From Halobacteroides halobius DSM 5150 (GTDB lineage Bacteria; Bacillota; Halanaerobiia; Halobacteroidales; Halobacteroidaceae), in NCBI RefSeq assembly GCF_000328625.1, contig NC_019978.1, positions 248,001-312,000 of the forward strand: DNA of 64,000 bases. The letters run 5' to 3'. Numbering within the stretch: the stretch's first letter is position 1; every line of letters begins with the position of its first letter. Shown piece by piece: positions 1-8,444 of the stretch. The position numbers and the translations under genes were made by a program. Under the pieces are notes generated by a model. That model worked only from the letters and a program-made list of their open reading frames with translations. It made no database searches and was not told where the DNA came from.

Positions 1-296
1 ATTTAAGATTAATTATCTTCCCTGGAACACAAGAGATTTATCGTCAAGCAATGAAAGAAGGATTAATAGATATCTTCTTAGATGCTGGAGCAGCAGTTAG
101 TACCCCAACGTGTGGGCCATGTTTAGGTGGTCATATGGGTATTTTAGCTAAAGGAGAAAGAGCAATTGCTACAACTAATCGTAATTTTGTTGGTCGAATG
201 GGTCATCCAGAAAGTGAAGTGTATTTATCTAATCCAGCAGTAGCAGCGGCTTCAGCTATTAAAGGAAAAATTGTTAGTCCTAAGGAGGTTTTGTAA
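1..296 (+). CDS. leuC: 3-isopropylmalate dehydratase large subunit, C-terminal part (partial)
   Basis: This is the 3' end of a gene that enters from the left; the reading frame is open from base 3. The visible 97 or so residues carry the aconitase-family tail: [11 protein letters not shown], then [14 protein letters not shown] with a cysteine of the 4Fe-4S cluster site, then [22 protein letters not shown]. The last is typical of the LeuC/HacA group of isopropylmalate or methylmalate isomerases. With the small subunit 92 bp downstream it forms the cytoplasmic dehydratase of leucine synthesis. Because cimA closes this cluster, it may also isomerise citramalate for isoleucine. The ATG at 51 is internal and not the start. 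Confidence 0.95.
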   Translation, partial: LRLIIFPGTQEIYRQAMKEGLIDIFLDAGAAVSTPTCGPCLGGHMGILAKGERAIATTNRNFVGRMGHPESEVYLSNPAVAAASAIKGKIVSPKEVL

Positions 297-388
297 AACT
301 CCAAGGAGGACTTTATATTATATAAGTAAGAAGTAAGTATAAGAAAACAATTGCAAAAATATTGAAGTATTAAGGGAGGAAAAGAAAT

Positions 389-883
389 ATGGATATCCAA
401 GGAAAGGCCTGGAAGTATGGAGACGATATAGATACGGATGTTATTATTCCAGCTCGTTATTTAAATACGTCTCAGCCAGAAGAGTTGGCTAAACATTGTC
501 TAGAAGACTTAGATGAAGATTTTGTTGATAAGATGGAGCAAGGAGATTTAATTGTAGCCCAAGATAACTTTGGTTGCGGCAGTTCTCGTGAACACGCTCC
601 ACTAGCTATTAAAGCAGCAGGTGTCTCTTGTGTGATTGCTAATTCATTTGCTCGGATTTTTTATCGAAATTCTATTAATATAGGATTGCCAATTTTAGAA
701 TGTCCTACAGCAGTAGAAGCAATTGCAGAGGGAGACCAGATAGAAGTAGATGTTGAATCAGGAACTATTAAGAATTTAACTAAGGCTGAAGAATATCAAG
801 CGGAAGCTTTTCCTGAATTTATGCAAGAGATTATGGCTAAAGATGGACTTGTAAATTACGTTAAAGAGCGAATTAACAATTAA
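389..883 (+). CDS. leuD: 3-isopropylmalate dehydratase small subunit
   Basis: The 164-residue protein has the normal length of the short LeuD/HacB-type small subunit. It starts [21 protein letters not shown] and contains the swivelling-domain signature [17 protein letters not shown] (about residues 67-83), which shapes the substrate pocket. The ATG follows a GGGAGGA site at 374-380 at good spacing. It works as a heterodimer with LeuC, hydrating and dehydrating 2-isopropylmalate or citramalate. The short-loop subfamily can accept several 2-alkylmalates, so the exact substrate cannot be settled from sequence. Confidence 0.95.
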   Translation: MDIQGKAWKYGDDIDTDVIIPARYLNTSQPEELAKHCLEDLDEDFVDKMEQGDLIVAQDNFGCGSSREHAPLAIKAAGVSCVIANSFARIFYRNSINIGLPILECPTAVEAIAEGDQIEVDVESGTIKNLTKAEEYQAEAFPEFMQEIMAKDGLVNYVKERINN

Positions 884-887
884 AAAG

Positions 888-929
888 CAATTAACAATGG
901 ACAATGTACAATTGATAATTGAAAAATCA
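888..929 (+). repeat. heptad-periodic repeat, left arm (AATTG type)
   Basis: Six consecutive 7-mers follow each other without a break: CAATTAA, CAATGGA, CAATGTA, CAATTGA, TAATTGA, AAAATCA. The inverted counterpart is at 1119-1146, so the two may bound one element between leuD and leuB. The same kind of repeat recurs at eight other loci in the window. Confidence 0.7.
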
Positions 930-1118
930 AAGCCATAGTTAAACTTAATTAATTTTTTATATAAAGATTAAGTTTGAATCTGAGGTTGATTAAATTTTAA
1001 AACTATTAGATTTAAATAACATGAACCACTATGTGATAAAAGTTTTTCAGACCTGATAGTTATATTCTACATTGATATTATTTTATTTCAGAATTACTTG
1101 GGAATATTTTAATGATGT
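930..1118. other. non-coding spacer between the two heptad arms
   Basis: No open frame with a ribosome binding site was seen in this AT-rich stretch between leuD and leuB. It may be the interior of a small non-autonomous element bounded by the heptad repeats, or simply a leader. No clear terminator or riboswitch fold was recognised. Confidence 0.35.
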
Positions 1119-1146
1119 TTAATTGTCAATTCTAAATTGTAAATTA
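1119..1146 (-). repeat. heptad-periodic repeat, right arm (AATTG type)
   Basis: Four 7-mers in series (TTAATTG, TCAATTC, TAAATTG, TAAATTA) run inverted relative to the copy at 888-929. The repeat ends just before the AGGAG ribosome binding site of the next gene. Confidence 0.65.
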
Positions 1147-1167
1147 AAAAAGGAGTAGTGAGTAGTG

Positions 1168-2220
1168 ATGACAAAAAGAATAGCAGTAATACCTGGTGAT
1201 GGAATTGGCCCAGAAGTTGTAAGTCAAGGGGTAAAGGTTTTAAAGAAGTTAGAAGAGATTAGCGATTTAGATTTTGAATTTAAGGAATTTCCTTTAGGAG
1301 CAGAACACTATTTAAAAACAGGCGAGTTAGTAACAGATGAGGTTAAAGAAGAACTAGCTAATTTTGATGCTATTTATTTAGGGGCAGTAGGAGATCCACG
1401 AGTTGAACCTGGTGTTCTAGAACATGGGATCTTACTTGACTTAAGATTTTCTTTTGATCAGTATATTAATTTACGTCCAATTAGATTATATGATTCTAGA
1501 TTTACTCCACTTAAAGATAAAAGTCCTGCAGATATTGATATGATGATTGTACGAGAGAATACAGAAGGTCTATACTCTGGAGTAGGAGGTTTTTTAAAGA
1601 AGGATACTGAAGATGAAGTAGCTACTCAAGAGATGGTTAATACTTATAAAGGAGTAGAAAGAGTAACTCGTTATGCTTATGAGTATGCTAAAAACCAAAG
1701 TCAAGAACAGAAGTTGACTTTATGTGATAAAAGTAATGTGTTAACTTATGCTCATGATTTATGGCAAAGAGTCTTTGTAGAGTTAGGAAAAGAATATAAA
1801 AGTGTTGACCAAGATCATATGTTAGTAGATGCTATGACAATGAAGCTGGTACGTAATCCAGAAGATTTTGATGTAGTAGTAACCTGTAATATGTTTGGTG
1901 ATATTATTACTGATTTAGGTGCTGAAATTCAAGGAGGCATGGGCTTAGCTGTATCAGGTAATATTAATCCAGAGGGAGTTTCTATGTTTGAACCAGTTCA
2001 TGGCTCTGCTCCAGATATTGCAGGAGAGAATAAAGCTAATCCACTAGCAGCAGTTCTAGCAGCTAGTATGATGGTAGAAATCTTAGGTTATTCTAAAGAA
2101 GCGGCTAAAGTAGAAAAAGCAGTGAAATTATCTTTACAAAATGATCAGACTACTCCTGATATGGGTGGTAGCCTAACTACAGATCAAGTAGGAGATCATC
2201 TGTGTAGTCTATTAGAATAG
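1168..2220 (+). CDS. leuB: isopropylmalate/isocitrate dehydrogenase family, probably 3-isopropylmalate or 3-methylmalate dehydrogenase
   Basis: This 350-residue NAD-dependent beta-hydroxyacid oxidative decarboxylase starts IAVIPGDGIGPEVV. It has the substrate loop VRENTEGLYSGVGG (near residue 129) and the acidic metal site CNMFGDIITDLGAEIQGGMG. The segment PVHGSAPDIAGENKANP binds the cofactor adenosine. Classical LeuB has RENTGG with a longer loop; this ENTEG form is shared with several IPMDH/ICDH paralogues, so the substrate is inferred from the neighbours leuCD and cimA. It would make 2-oxobutyrate from 3-methylmalate, 2-oxoisocaproate from isopropylmalate, or both. A GTG lies three bases upstream at 1165; the ATG is preferred, with AGGAG at 1151-1155. 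Confidence 0.85.
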   Translation: MTKRIAVIPGDGIGPEVVSQGVKVLKKLEEISDLDFEFKEFPLGAEHYLKTGELVTDEVKEELANFDAIYLGAVGDPRVEPGVLEHGILLDLRFSFDQYINLRPIRLYDSRFTPLKDKSPADIDMMIVRENTEGLYSGVGGFLKKDTEDEVATQEMVNTYKGVERVTRYAYEYAKNQSQEQKLTLCDKSNVLTYAHDLWQRVFVELGKEYKSVDQDHMLVDAMTMKLVRNPEDFDVVVTCNMFGDIITDLGAEIQGGMGLAVSGNINPEGVSMFEPVHGSAPDIAGENKANPLAAVLAASMMVEILGYSKEAAKVEKAVKLSLQNDQTTPDMGGSLTTDQVGDHLCSLLE

Positions 2221-2231
2221 AGGTGGAGTAA

Positions 2232-3794
2232 ATGTTAAAGATTTATGACACTACTTTGCGTGATGGAAGTCAACAAGAAGGAATTTCTTATTCTACTGAA
2301 GATAAAATAAATATAACTAAGCAGTTAGATAAACTAGGAGTTAATTATATTGAAGGGGGTTGGCCCGGTTCTAATCCCAAAGATATAGAGTATTTTAAGC
2401 GAGTACAAGATTTAGAATTAAAAAATGCTAAAGTAACGGCTTTTGGTAGTACTCGCCGGGCCAATCTTACTCCTCATGAGGATAAAAACTTAAATGCTAT
2501 TTTAGATTCTGGAGTAGAGGTAGCAACTATCTTTGGTAAGGCGTGGAATCTTCATGTAACTGATGCTTTAGAGACGAGCCTAGAAGAAAATTTAAGAATG
2601 GTAGAAAGTTCAGTATCTTATTTAAAGGAAGAAGGACTAGAAGTTCATTTTGATGCTGAACACTTCTTCGATGGGTATAAAGCCGATGCTGATTATGCGC
2701 TAAAGGTTTTACAAGCTGCCCAACGGGGTGGGGCTGATAGTTTAGTTCTTTGTGATACTAATGGAGGGAGTATGCCTTTTGAAATAAGAAGTATCATTAA
2801 ACAGATTGAGAGTCAGCTAACAACTCCATTAGGAATTCATGCTCATAATGATTCCGATGTAGCTGTTGCTAACTCTCTAATAGCTGTTGAATCTGGTGTA
2901 AAACAGATTCAAGGTACTCTTAATGGATATGGTGAACGTTGTGGGAATGCTAATCTATCTTCTATCATACCCAATTTAAAATTAAAATATAACTATAATC
3001 TTGAAATTGACGATAAGCAGTTAAAGTATTTAACAGAAGTATCACGTTATGCTAGTGAAGTAGCTAATTTAACTCCACCAACTCATCAACCGTATGTTGG
3101 GGATAGTGCTTTTGCTCATAAAGGTGGGATTCATGTTAGTGCTATCTTAAAAGAACCAGAGACTTATGAGCATATTGAACCAGAATTAGTAGGTAATAAA
3201 CGTAATGTATTAGTTTCTGAGTTATCTGGCAAGAGTAATTTGATTTATAAAGCAGAAGAATTAGGAATTAAACTAAATCAGGAAACTACTGACTTACGTC
3301 AAGTGTTAGAGCAGATTAAGGAATTAGAACACCAAGGCTATCATTTTGAAGGGGCTGAAGCTTCATTTGAATTGTTAATAGCTAAAGCTACTGGAACTTA
3401 TAATAAATTATTTGAGTTAGAAGGAGTTAGGATCATTACTGAGAAGCGAGGGGAGTTGGCCCCTGTTTCGGAAGCTACAATTAAAGTTAGAATAGATGGG
3501 CAGCGAGTACATACTGCTGCTGAGGGTAATGGTCCAGTAAACGCCCTTGATAGTGCTTTAAGGAAGGCTTTAGTTAGATTCTATCCTTGTTTAAAAGAAA
3601 TACATTTAATTGATTATAAGGTAAGAGTTTTAGATGGTAATGATGGTACAGAGGCTAAAGTAAGAGTACTAATTGAATCTGGTGATGGACATAATACTTG
3701 GGGTACAGTAGGGGCTTCAACAAATATCATTGAAGCCAGCTGGCAGGCTCTAGTAGATAGCATAGAGTATGGAGTAAGATTAAAGAAACAATAA
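2232..3794 (+). CDS. cimA: (R)-citramalate synthase
   Basis: The 520-residue enzyme condenses acetyl-CoA and pyruvate to citramalate, the threonine-independent entry to isoleucine. The N-terminal HMGL-like TIM barrel opens with [14 protein letters not shown] (catalytic R and metal D), and [13 protein letters not shown] supplies the metal histidines. The C-terminal part, from about residue 385, is the LeuA-type allosteric domain ([16 protein letters not shown]). Length and the SQQEG motif match the long CimA/LeuA-like clade rather than isopropylmalate synthase. It starts 11 bp after leuB with a GAGGTGG site. Its last 13 codons form the beginning of a downstream 112-bp tandem repeat. Confidence 0.92.
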   Translation: MLKIYDTTLRDGSQQEGISYSTEDKINITKQLDKLGVNYIEGGWPGSNPKDIEYFKRVQDLELKNAKVTAFGSTRRANLTPHEDKNLNAILDSGVEVATIFGKAWNLHVTDALETSLEENLRMVESSVSYLKEEGLEVHFDAEHFFDGYKADADYALKVLQAAQRGGADSLVLCDTNGGSMPFEIRSIIKQIESQLTTPLGIHAHNDSDVAVANSLIAVESGVKQIQGTLNGYGERCGNANLSSIIPNLKLKYNYNLEIDDKQLKYLTEVSRYASEVANLTPPTHQPYVGDSAFAHKGGIHVSAILKEPETYEHIEPELVGNKRNVLVSELSGKSNLIYKAEELGIKLNQETTDLRQVLEQIKELEHQGYHFEGAEASFELLIAKATGTYNKLFELEGVRIITEKRGELAPVSEATIKVRIDGQRVHTAAEGNGPVNALDSALRKALVRFYPCLKEIHLIDYKVRVLDGNDGTEAKVRVLIESGDGHNTWGTVGASTNIIEASWQALVDSIEYGVRLKKQ

Positions 3795-3837
3795 ATAATA
3801 AAGAATCACTAGAACGAAATATTAATTAGTTCATGAT

Positions 3838-3861
3838 AGGCTTTCTATTTTTAGAAAGCCT
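3838..3861 (+). terminator. hairpin after cimA (tandem unit 1)
   Basis: The perfect arms AGGCTTTCTA and TAGAAAGCCT enclose a TTTT loop. There is no T-run after the stem, so termination may be weak. The same hairpin recurs 112 bp later in unit 2. Confidence 0.55.
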
Positions 3862-3949
3862 AGAATAGATAGCATAGAGTATGGAGTAAGATTAAAGAAA
3901 CAATAAATAATAAAGAATCACTAGAACGAAATATTAACTAGTTCATGAT

Positions 3950-3973
3950 AGGCTTTCTGTTTTTAGAAAGCCT
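3950..3973 (+). terminator. hairpin after cimA (tandem unit 2)
   Basis: This is a copy of the hairpin at 3838-3861 shifted by 112 bp, with one loop-edge base changed (A to G). It also lacks a following T-run. Confidence 0.5.
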
Positions 3974-4040
3974 AGAATAGATAGCATAGAGTATGGAGTA
4001 AGATTAAAGAAACAATAATTAATAAAATAGCAGTAAAGAA

Positions 4041-4076
4041 AAGCCTATCTAGTTTCCGGATAGGCTTTTTGTTTTT
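4041..4076 (+). terminator. rho-independent terminator of the leu/cimA operon
   Basis: AAGCCTATC pairs with GATAGGCTT around a 9-nt loop and is followed by TTTGTTTTT. This is the classical form, lies in tandem unit 3, and is probably the ancestral terminator. Confidence 0.85.
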
Positions 4077-4132
4077 AGAAACTTTAGAATAAACAGTATA
4101 TTGAATATTCATAAAGACTCCTCTAGCTTCTT

Positions 4133-4161
4133 TTGTAATCATTAATAACCTATGGTATAAT
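4133..4161 (+). promoter_or_regulatory. sigma-A promoter of the GntR-PTS operon
   Basis: A consensus -10 box TATAAT at 4156-4161 lies 17 bp after a -35-like TTGTAA at 4133-4138. An operator-like palindrome begins about 22 bp after the -10 box, a position suited to repression. Confidence 0.65.
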
Positions 4162-4182
4162 TTAATATGAACTTCTATTAAA

Positions 4183-4200
4183 TAGGTATAGACCTATACT
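4183..4200 (+). promoter_or_regulatory. operator-like palindrome, site 1 (GntR/HutC type)
   Basis: TAGGTATAGACCTATAC has the GGT-N4-ACC dyad typical of HutC-subfamily GntR sites. It lies just past the predicted start point of the regulator's own promoter. Close relatives occur at 6692-6704 and 6977-6996, before the ABC operon. Confidence 0.6.
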
Positions 4201-4252
4201 CCTTGATCCCTTGTTTTTAGGAAGAGGAGTTTATCTGTAAGGAGGATGTAAA

Positions 4253-4984
4253 ATGAATAAGATTAGATTAGATGAAGACAGTCCGATACCATTGTATTAT
4301 CAATTAGAAAATTTGATTCGAGAGAAGATTGAGAATGGGAAATATAAAGTAGGAGATAAGATTCCTTCAGAAAGGAAATTTAGTGAAAAAGTTAATTTAA
4401 GTAGAATGACTATTAGAAAAGCTATTGGCAATTTAGTAGAGAAGGGTATTTTAGAAAGAAGAAGAGGACAGGGAACTTTTGTTTCTGATTCTAAATTAGA
4501 TTCTTTTCCAGGATTAATAGGATTCAATGAGCATATTGAAATGAAAAACATGACTCCTTCTAGTAAAGTAATAGAACAAAAAACTATTCCAGCTAATTAT
4601 GAGATTGCAGAGAATTTGAAGATTGAAGAAGGAGAAGAAGTGATTTTAACATCGAGATTGCGATTAGCTGATGGAAATCCAATTGGATTCGAAAAATCTT
4701 ACATCCCTTATTATATTTGTCCTAAGCTAAAGGAAATTGATTTATCTCAAGGTTCTATTTATCAGACTTTAACTGCAGAAGGATATAAACCAAATAAAGC
4801 AAATCAAGAAATTGAAGCTATATTAGCTGATAAACATATAACTGAGTTACTTGGAGGAAAGGTTGACCAACCAATTTTAAAAAATACTAGAGTAACTTTT
4901 TCTGGTAATACTCGAGTAGAATTTAGTTTTAATTTTTATAGGGGAGATAAGTATAGTATACACACGACATTGTCTGATTTATAG
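4253..4984 (+). CDS. GntR-family transcriptional regulator, HutC subfamily (UTRA domain)
   Basis: The 243-residue regulator has an N-terminal winged helix (about residues 10-75) with the family signature GDKIPSERKFSEKVNLSRMT and a wing ending RRGQGTFV. The C-terminal UTRA ligand domain (about 95-235) normally senses a sugar phosphate or related small molecule. It is the first gene of an operon with PTS IIB and IIC, so a phosphorylated beta-glucoside is the likely effector (inference). The start follows AAGGAGG at good spacing. Three matching palindromes nearby suggest that it represses its own operon and the downstream ABC operon. Confidence 0.9.
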   Translation: MNKIRLDEDSPIPLYYQLENLIREKIENGKYKVGDKIPSERKFSEKVNLSRMTIRKAIGNLVEKGILERRRGQGTFVSDSKLDSFPGLIGFNEHIEMKNMTPSSKVIEQKTIPANYEIAENLKIEEGEEVILTSRLRLADGNPIGFEKSYIPYYICPKLKEIDLSQGSIYQTLTAEGYKPNKANQEIEAILADKHITELLGGKVDQPILKNTRVTFSGNTRVEFSFNFYRGDKYSIHTTLSDL

Positions 4985-4994
4985 GAGGGAAAAT

Positions 4995-5297
4995 ATGAAA
5001 ATTTTATTGGCTTGTGTTTGTGGAATGAGTACAAGTATGTTAGCAGAAAAGATGAAACAAACAGCCCAAGAAAAAAATATTGATATTGTTGTTGAGGCTA
5101 ATACGGTCGATAATGTTACAGAAATTATAAAAAAATATGATGTAGTTTTATTAGGGCCACAAGTTGGATATAAAAAGGAAAGTTTACAAGAAGTAGCCAA
5201 TGAGTATAGAATTCCATTAGAAGTGATTGACCCACTGCCCTATGGTAAATTGGATGGAGCAACAGTTTTAGACCAAGCTATAGCTTTGATTAATTAG
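4995..5297 (+). CDS. PTS lactose/cellobiose-family IIB component
   Basis: The 100-residue protein has the family phosphocysteine loop near the N-terminus: LLACVCGMSTSML. Cys9 is the expected phosphorylated residue and the preceding Cys7 is unusual but harmless. It passes phosphate from IIA to the sugar as the sugar enters through IIC. It begins 10 bp after the regulator stop with GGAGGG. The family includes cellobiose, chitobiose and lichenan systems; specificity cannot be read from IIB alone. Confidence 0.9.
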   Translation: MKILLACVCGMSTSMLAEKMKQTAQEKNIDIVVEANTVDNVTEIIKKYDVVLLGPQVGYKKESLQEVANEYRIPLEVIDPLPYGKLDGATVLDQAIALIN

Positions 5298-5395
5298 TTA
5301 AAAGTTATACCCCTTTAAGTAACAAAATAATTTATTAATATACCTTTATTTGTTTTATTTGGTATATTATAATTATTAAAAGAGGGGGAACTAAA

Positions 5396-6637
5396 ATGAA
5401 TTTAGAGATTAATGATTTTTTAAGGACAAGTATAGTTCCAATTATGACTAAGATATCTAATCAGCGCCATATTAAGGCTATTAGAAAAGGATTAATTGAT
5501 ATTATACCTATAACTTTTATAGGTAGTTTGGCATTGATCTTAAATAGTTTGCCTGTTAATTTGGCTATTATAGATAATAATTTACTTCTTAATATTCTTG
5601 AAATAACTTTAGGGATGTTTGGGGTTTTTGTAGTTTTATCAGTCAGCTATAATTTGTCATTAGAATATAAATTGAATCAATTGTTTGTGGCTGCAATCGC
5701 ATTAATAAATTATTTGTTAGTTCTTATCCCATTTAAAGATGCTACTCTGCACTTGAAATATTTAATTAATGGTAATTTATTTACAGCAATTATAGTAGCA
5801 ACTTTAACAGTAGAAATAATTAGATTTATAAATAATATAGAAGTGAATATTCAATTTCCAGAGGCTATTCCTAAGACTACTATTAATTTTTTATTTTCTT
5901 TAATTCCTAATTGTATTGCTATTATATTTTTTTATATTATAACTTTTGTATTACAACATAGTTTTGGCATCTTATTGCCTACGTTAGTCATAAAGTTTTT
6001 TTCTCCTATTAGTAACTTGATTGATAGTCCTCTTGGAGTCTTTTTCTTTGGAATGTTGGCCCAATTATTATGGTTTACAGGAACTCATGGAGTAATAACT
6101 GTAGGTGCAATTTTGAGGCCTTTTTTGGAACAGCATTGGTTGCTAAATGCCAATTCGTATCTTGCAGGTGAACAAATGGCTTATATTTTCACAATGCCCT
6201 TTTGGAATTTTTATATGTTAATTGGAGGGTCAGGCGCAACATTAGTATTATCTTTTTTGTGTAGAAAGAGTAAAGTAAAACAGTTAAGAGAGATAGGAGA
6301 AATTAGTTTGTGGCCTGGTTTATTTAATATTGATGAATCAATTATTTTTGCTTCTCCTCTTGTAGCAAATAAAATAATGTTTATTCCTTTTGTTTTTATT
6401 CAACCTTTTATTGGTGTAATTGCTTATTTTGCTACTAAATGGGGTTGGGTAGGGAAAGCATTTATTAGAGTGCCTTGGGTTATGCCAGCACCAATTGGTG
6501 CTTTGATTTCTACTTTAGATTGGAATGCTTTTATTTTAGTGATGTTATTAGCATTTTTGTCTGGAATAATATATTATCCTTTTTTTAGGAAGTATGAGTC
6601 TTATCTCCTTGAAGAACAAGATAAGGAAAAATGTTGA
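5396..6637 (+). CDS. PTS cellobiose/lichenan-type IIC permease
   Basis: The 413-residue membrane protein has roughly ten hydrophobic segments. It carries lactose/cellobiose IIC hallmarks: WFTGTHGVITVGAI around residue 224 and NIDESIIFASPLVAN near residue 307, which help form the sugar site. Length is slightly below the usual 420-450. It follows IIB by about 100 bp and has its own GAGGGGG site. No IIA gene lies in the operon, so IIA must be encoded elsewhere. The promoter of the next operon overlaps its stop codon. Confidence 0.9.
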   Translation: MNLEINDFLRTSIVPIMTKISNQRHIKAIRKGLIDIIPITFIGSLALILNSLPVNLAIIDNNLLLNILEITLGMFGVFVVLSVSYNLSLEYKLNQLFVAAIALINYLLVLIPFKDATLHLKYLINGNLFTAIIVATLTVEIIRFINNIEVNIQFPEAIPKTTINFLFSLIPNCIAIIFFYIITFVLQHSFGILLPTLVIKFFSPISNLIDSPLGVFFFGMLAQLLWFTGTHGVITVGAILRPFLEQHWLLNANSYLAGEQMAYIFTMPFWNFYMLIGGSGATLVLSFLCRKSKVKQLREIGEISLWPGLFNIDESIIFASPLVANKIMFIPFVFIQPFIGVIAYFATKWGWVGKAFIRVPWVMPAPIGALISTLDWNAFILVMLLAFLSGIIYYPFFRKYESYLLEEQDKEKC

Positions 6638-6662
6638 CAATGATAGTATTGAGTGTTATAAT
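6634..6662 (+). promoter_or_regulatory. consensus sigma-A promoter before the ABC operon
   Basis: TTGACA at 6634-6639 and TATAAT at 6657-6662 are both perfect and separated by 17 bp. The -35 box overlaps the stop codon of the PTS IIC gene. It would give a leader of about 450 nt to the binding-protein gene at 7117, unless a second start exists closer in. Confidence 0.8.
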
Positions 6663-6691
6663 TTAAATAACAAGTGATTTTTGGTTGAATA

Positions 6692-6704
6692 ATGGTCTAG
6701 ACCT
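6692..6704 (+). promoter_or_regulatory. operator-like palindrome, site 2
   Basis: ATGGTCTAGACCTG contains the perfect dyad GGTCTAGACC. It sits about 30 bp after the consensus -10 box, the same offset as site 1 has from its promoter. Confidence 0.6.
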
Positions 6705-6782
6705 GCACACCACAATGGCTTGGATAAAAAAGAAGTCATTGTAATTACAATTTTAATAAGTAGATAACTTAGTGCTAAAGCC

Positions 6783-6915
6783 ACTTATAAGTTTATAACT
6801 TCGATAACATATATAATCTCTCATAATAAAAGGTATGAACTACCACTTTACCAAGTTAATAACCTGGTATTAAAACTCCTTATAAGTCTATAACTTTCCG
6901 TAACGTATAATTCCT
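6783..6915 (+). repeat. pair of diverged direct repeats in the ABC-operon leader
   Basis: The copies at 6783-6821 and 6879-6915 share CTTATAAGT-TATAACTT, then TAAC and TATAAT-like blocks, about 95 bp apart. The rest of the 6638-7116 region shows no open frame. The copies could be regulator sites or remnants of a duplicated promoter. Confidence 0.45.
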
Positions 6916-6976
6916 TGTAGCTAGCTATTAAAGTGATAAGAATATAAGTTTAGAGAAAGCTTTTATTTTCTAGATC

Positions 6977-6996
6977 AGTGGTATAGTCCTATACCC
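6977..6996 (+). promoter_or_regulatory. operator-like palindrome, site 3
   Basis: GTGGTATAGTCCTATACC resembles site 1 closely (GGTATAG-CCTATAC). It lies 120 bp before the binding-protein start, so a second promoter may lie just upstream, though no convincing -35/-10 pair was found. Confidence 0.55.
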
Positions 6997-7116
6997 CTAC
7001 AATTAAGAGATGAATTATTTATAATAATTGTAGATAAGTCAATAAGTTAGTAAAGATTATATAGTAACCAAAAGTTACTATATAGGAGTAAATTAAATTA
7101 ATAAGGAGGCAGTTAA

Positions 7117-8433
7117 ATGAATAACAAAAAAATTATATCAATGGCATTAACTTTAGTTTTATTAGCAGGTTCATTATTCTTTGTTGCAGATACTAGTAAT
7201 GCTTGGTGGATTTTTGGTGATGATGAAGCTAAAGAAGAAAAAAAATCTGGTAAGGTGACAATCGAGGTTGCTACTTGGGCAGATGAAGCTTTAAAAGCAA
7301 AAGGTGGTGTCATTGATCAATTTGAGGAGAAGTATCCAAATATTAATGTAAAAGTTTCTAAAACAGCTTTTGCTGACCATCATAAGACATTAATAACTAA
7401 AATAGCAGCTGGTGGGGATGTTCCTGATGTAGCTTTTATTGAAGTTTCTTATGTTGGTAATTTTGCTGCTAAAGGTGGTTTTGTAGATTTATCTAAGGCT
7501 CCTTACAATGCAGATCAATACAAAGAAAATTATGTTGATTATGCTTATAGCCATGCTAAAACTACTGCTGGTAAATTAATCGCTGTACCTACAGATACTG
7601 CTCCAGCAACTGTTTATTATCGTAAAGATCCTCTTAATAAATTAGGATATACTAGAGCAGATATGCAGACTATGCAAGACTGGATTGAAGCAGGAAAGAA
7701 ATTTGCTAAAGATACAGATGGTGATGGAAGTAATGATAGATGGTTAATAGCTGATGCAGCAAATATTTTCAATATATTTGCTAGAAGTGGTGAGAATCGA
7801 TATTTTGATGAAGAGGGTAACTGTATAGTTACTGCGGAAAGATTTGTAAAGGGTATGAAGATTGCTAAAAAGATAAGAGATTTAGGTCTAGATGCTGGTG
7901 TGCCAGCTTGGAGTGGTGAATGGGTTGCAGCATTGAAAAATGGAACTGTATTAATGGAACCAACAGGAGCTTGGTTAGGTGGACATTTAAAAGGTTGGAT
8001 TGCTCCTAAAGATAAAGGTGAATGGAGAGCAACTAATTTACCTAATGGAATGTACGCTCAAAATGGTGGTTCTTTTGCTGGAATTCCATTAGATGCAAAG
8101 CATAAAGAAGCAGCTTGGAAGTTTATTAAGTTTTATTCTACAAATACAGATATTCAAGTTCAAAACTTTAAGGTAGCTGATACCTTCCCAGCTTGGAAGC
8201 CTGCTTTTGATCATCCTATTATGGATAAACCAGTTGAGTATTTAGGAGGACAAAAAGCTAGAAAAATGTGGGTTAAGGCAGCTAGGAAGATACCAACTGT
8301 TGTGACAAATAAGAATGATATGATTGCTGAGCAAATTGTAGGTAATGCTTTATCAGCAGTTTTAGAAAATGGTAAAGATCCAGTAAAAGCATTAAAAGAT
8401 GCTAAAAAACTAATTGAAAGACGAGTTAGGTAA
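7117..8433 (+). CDS. ABC sugar-binding protein (family 1, MalE-like)
   Basis: This 438-residue extracytoplasmic solute-binding protein starts with a classical Sec signal peptide, residues 1 to about 29, ending TSNA before WW. There is no lipobox cysteine, which suggests a free periplasmic protein and hence an outer membrane. The mature part has the family fold (VTIEVATWADEALKAKGG, later AWKFIKFYS). Aromatic residues near WSGEW and GAWLGG may stack on sugar. It heads an operon with two permeases and GH1/GH94 enzymes, so a beta-gluco-oligosaccharide is the likely ligand (inference). AAGGAGG precedes the ATG. Confidence 0.92.
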   Translation: MNNKKIISMALTLVLLAGSLFFVADTSNAWWIFGDDEAKEEKKSGKVTIEVATWADEALKAKGGVIDQFEEKYPNINVKVSKTAFADHHKTLITKIAAGGDVPDVAFIEVSYVGNFAAKGGFVDLSKAPYNADQYKENYVDYAYSHAKTTAGKLIAVPTDTAPATVYYRKDPLNKLGYTRADMQTMQDWIEAGKKFAKDTDGDGSNDRWLIADAANIFNIFARSGENRYFDEEGNCIVTAERFVKGMKIAKKIRDLGLDAGVPAWSGEWVAALKNGTVLMEPTGAWLGGHLKGWIAPKDKGEWRATNLPNGMYAQNGGSFAGIPLDAKHKEAAWKFIKFYSTNTDIQVQNFKVADTFPAWKPAFDHPIMDKPVEYLGGQKARKMWVKAARKIPTVVTNKNDMIAEQIVGNALSAVLENGKDPVKALKDAKKLIERRVR

Positions 8434-8444
8434 TTTAAATAAAT

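Larger units (their letters stand above)
3754..4089 (+). repeat. three tandem 112-bp units made of the cimA tail plus terminator
   Basis: The units begin at 3754, 3866 and 3978 and each is exactly 112 bp. Each starts with the last 13 codons of cimA plus stop and continues into the terminator region. Units 1 and 2 differ at only two bases. Unit 3 matches in its first 40 or so bases and in its last 40 or so, and is diverged between, but has the same length. The cimA stop used is in unit 1, so the coding fragments in units 2 and 3 are not translated as part of the gene. Confidence 0.9.

Noticed and set aside
3754-4089. Tandem 112-bp units as a CRISPR array
   Set aside because: There are no short repeats with unique spacers; the units copy a gene end and terminator.
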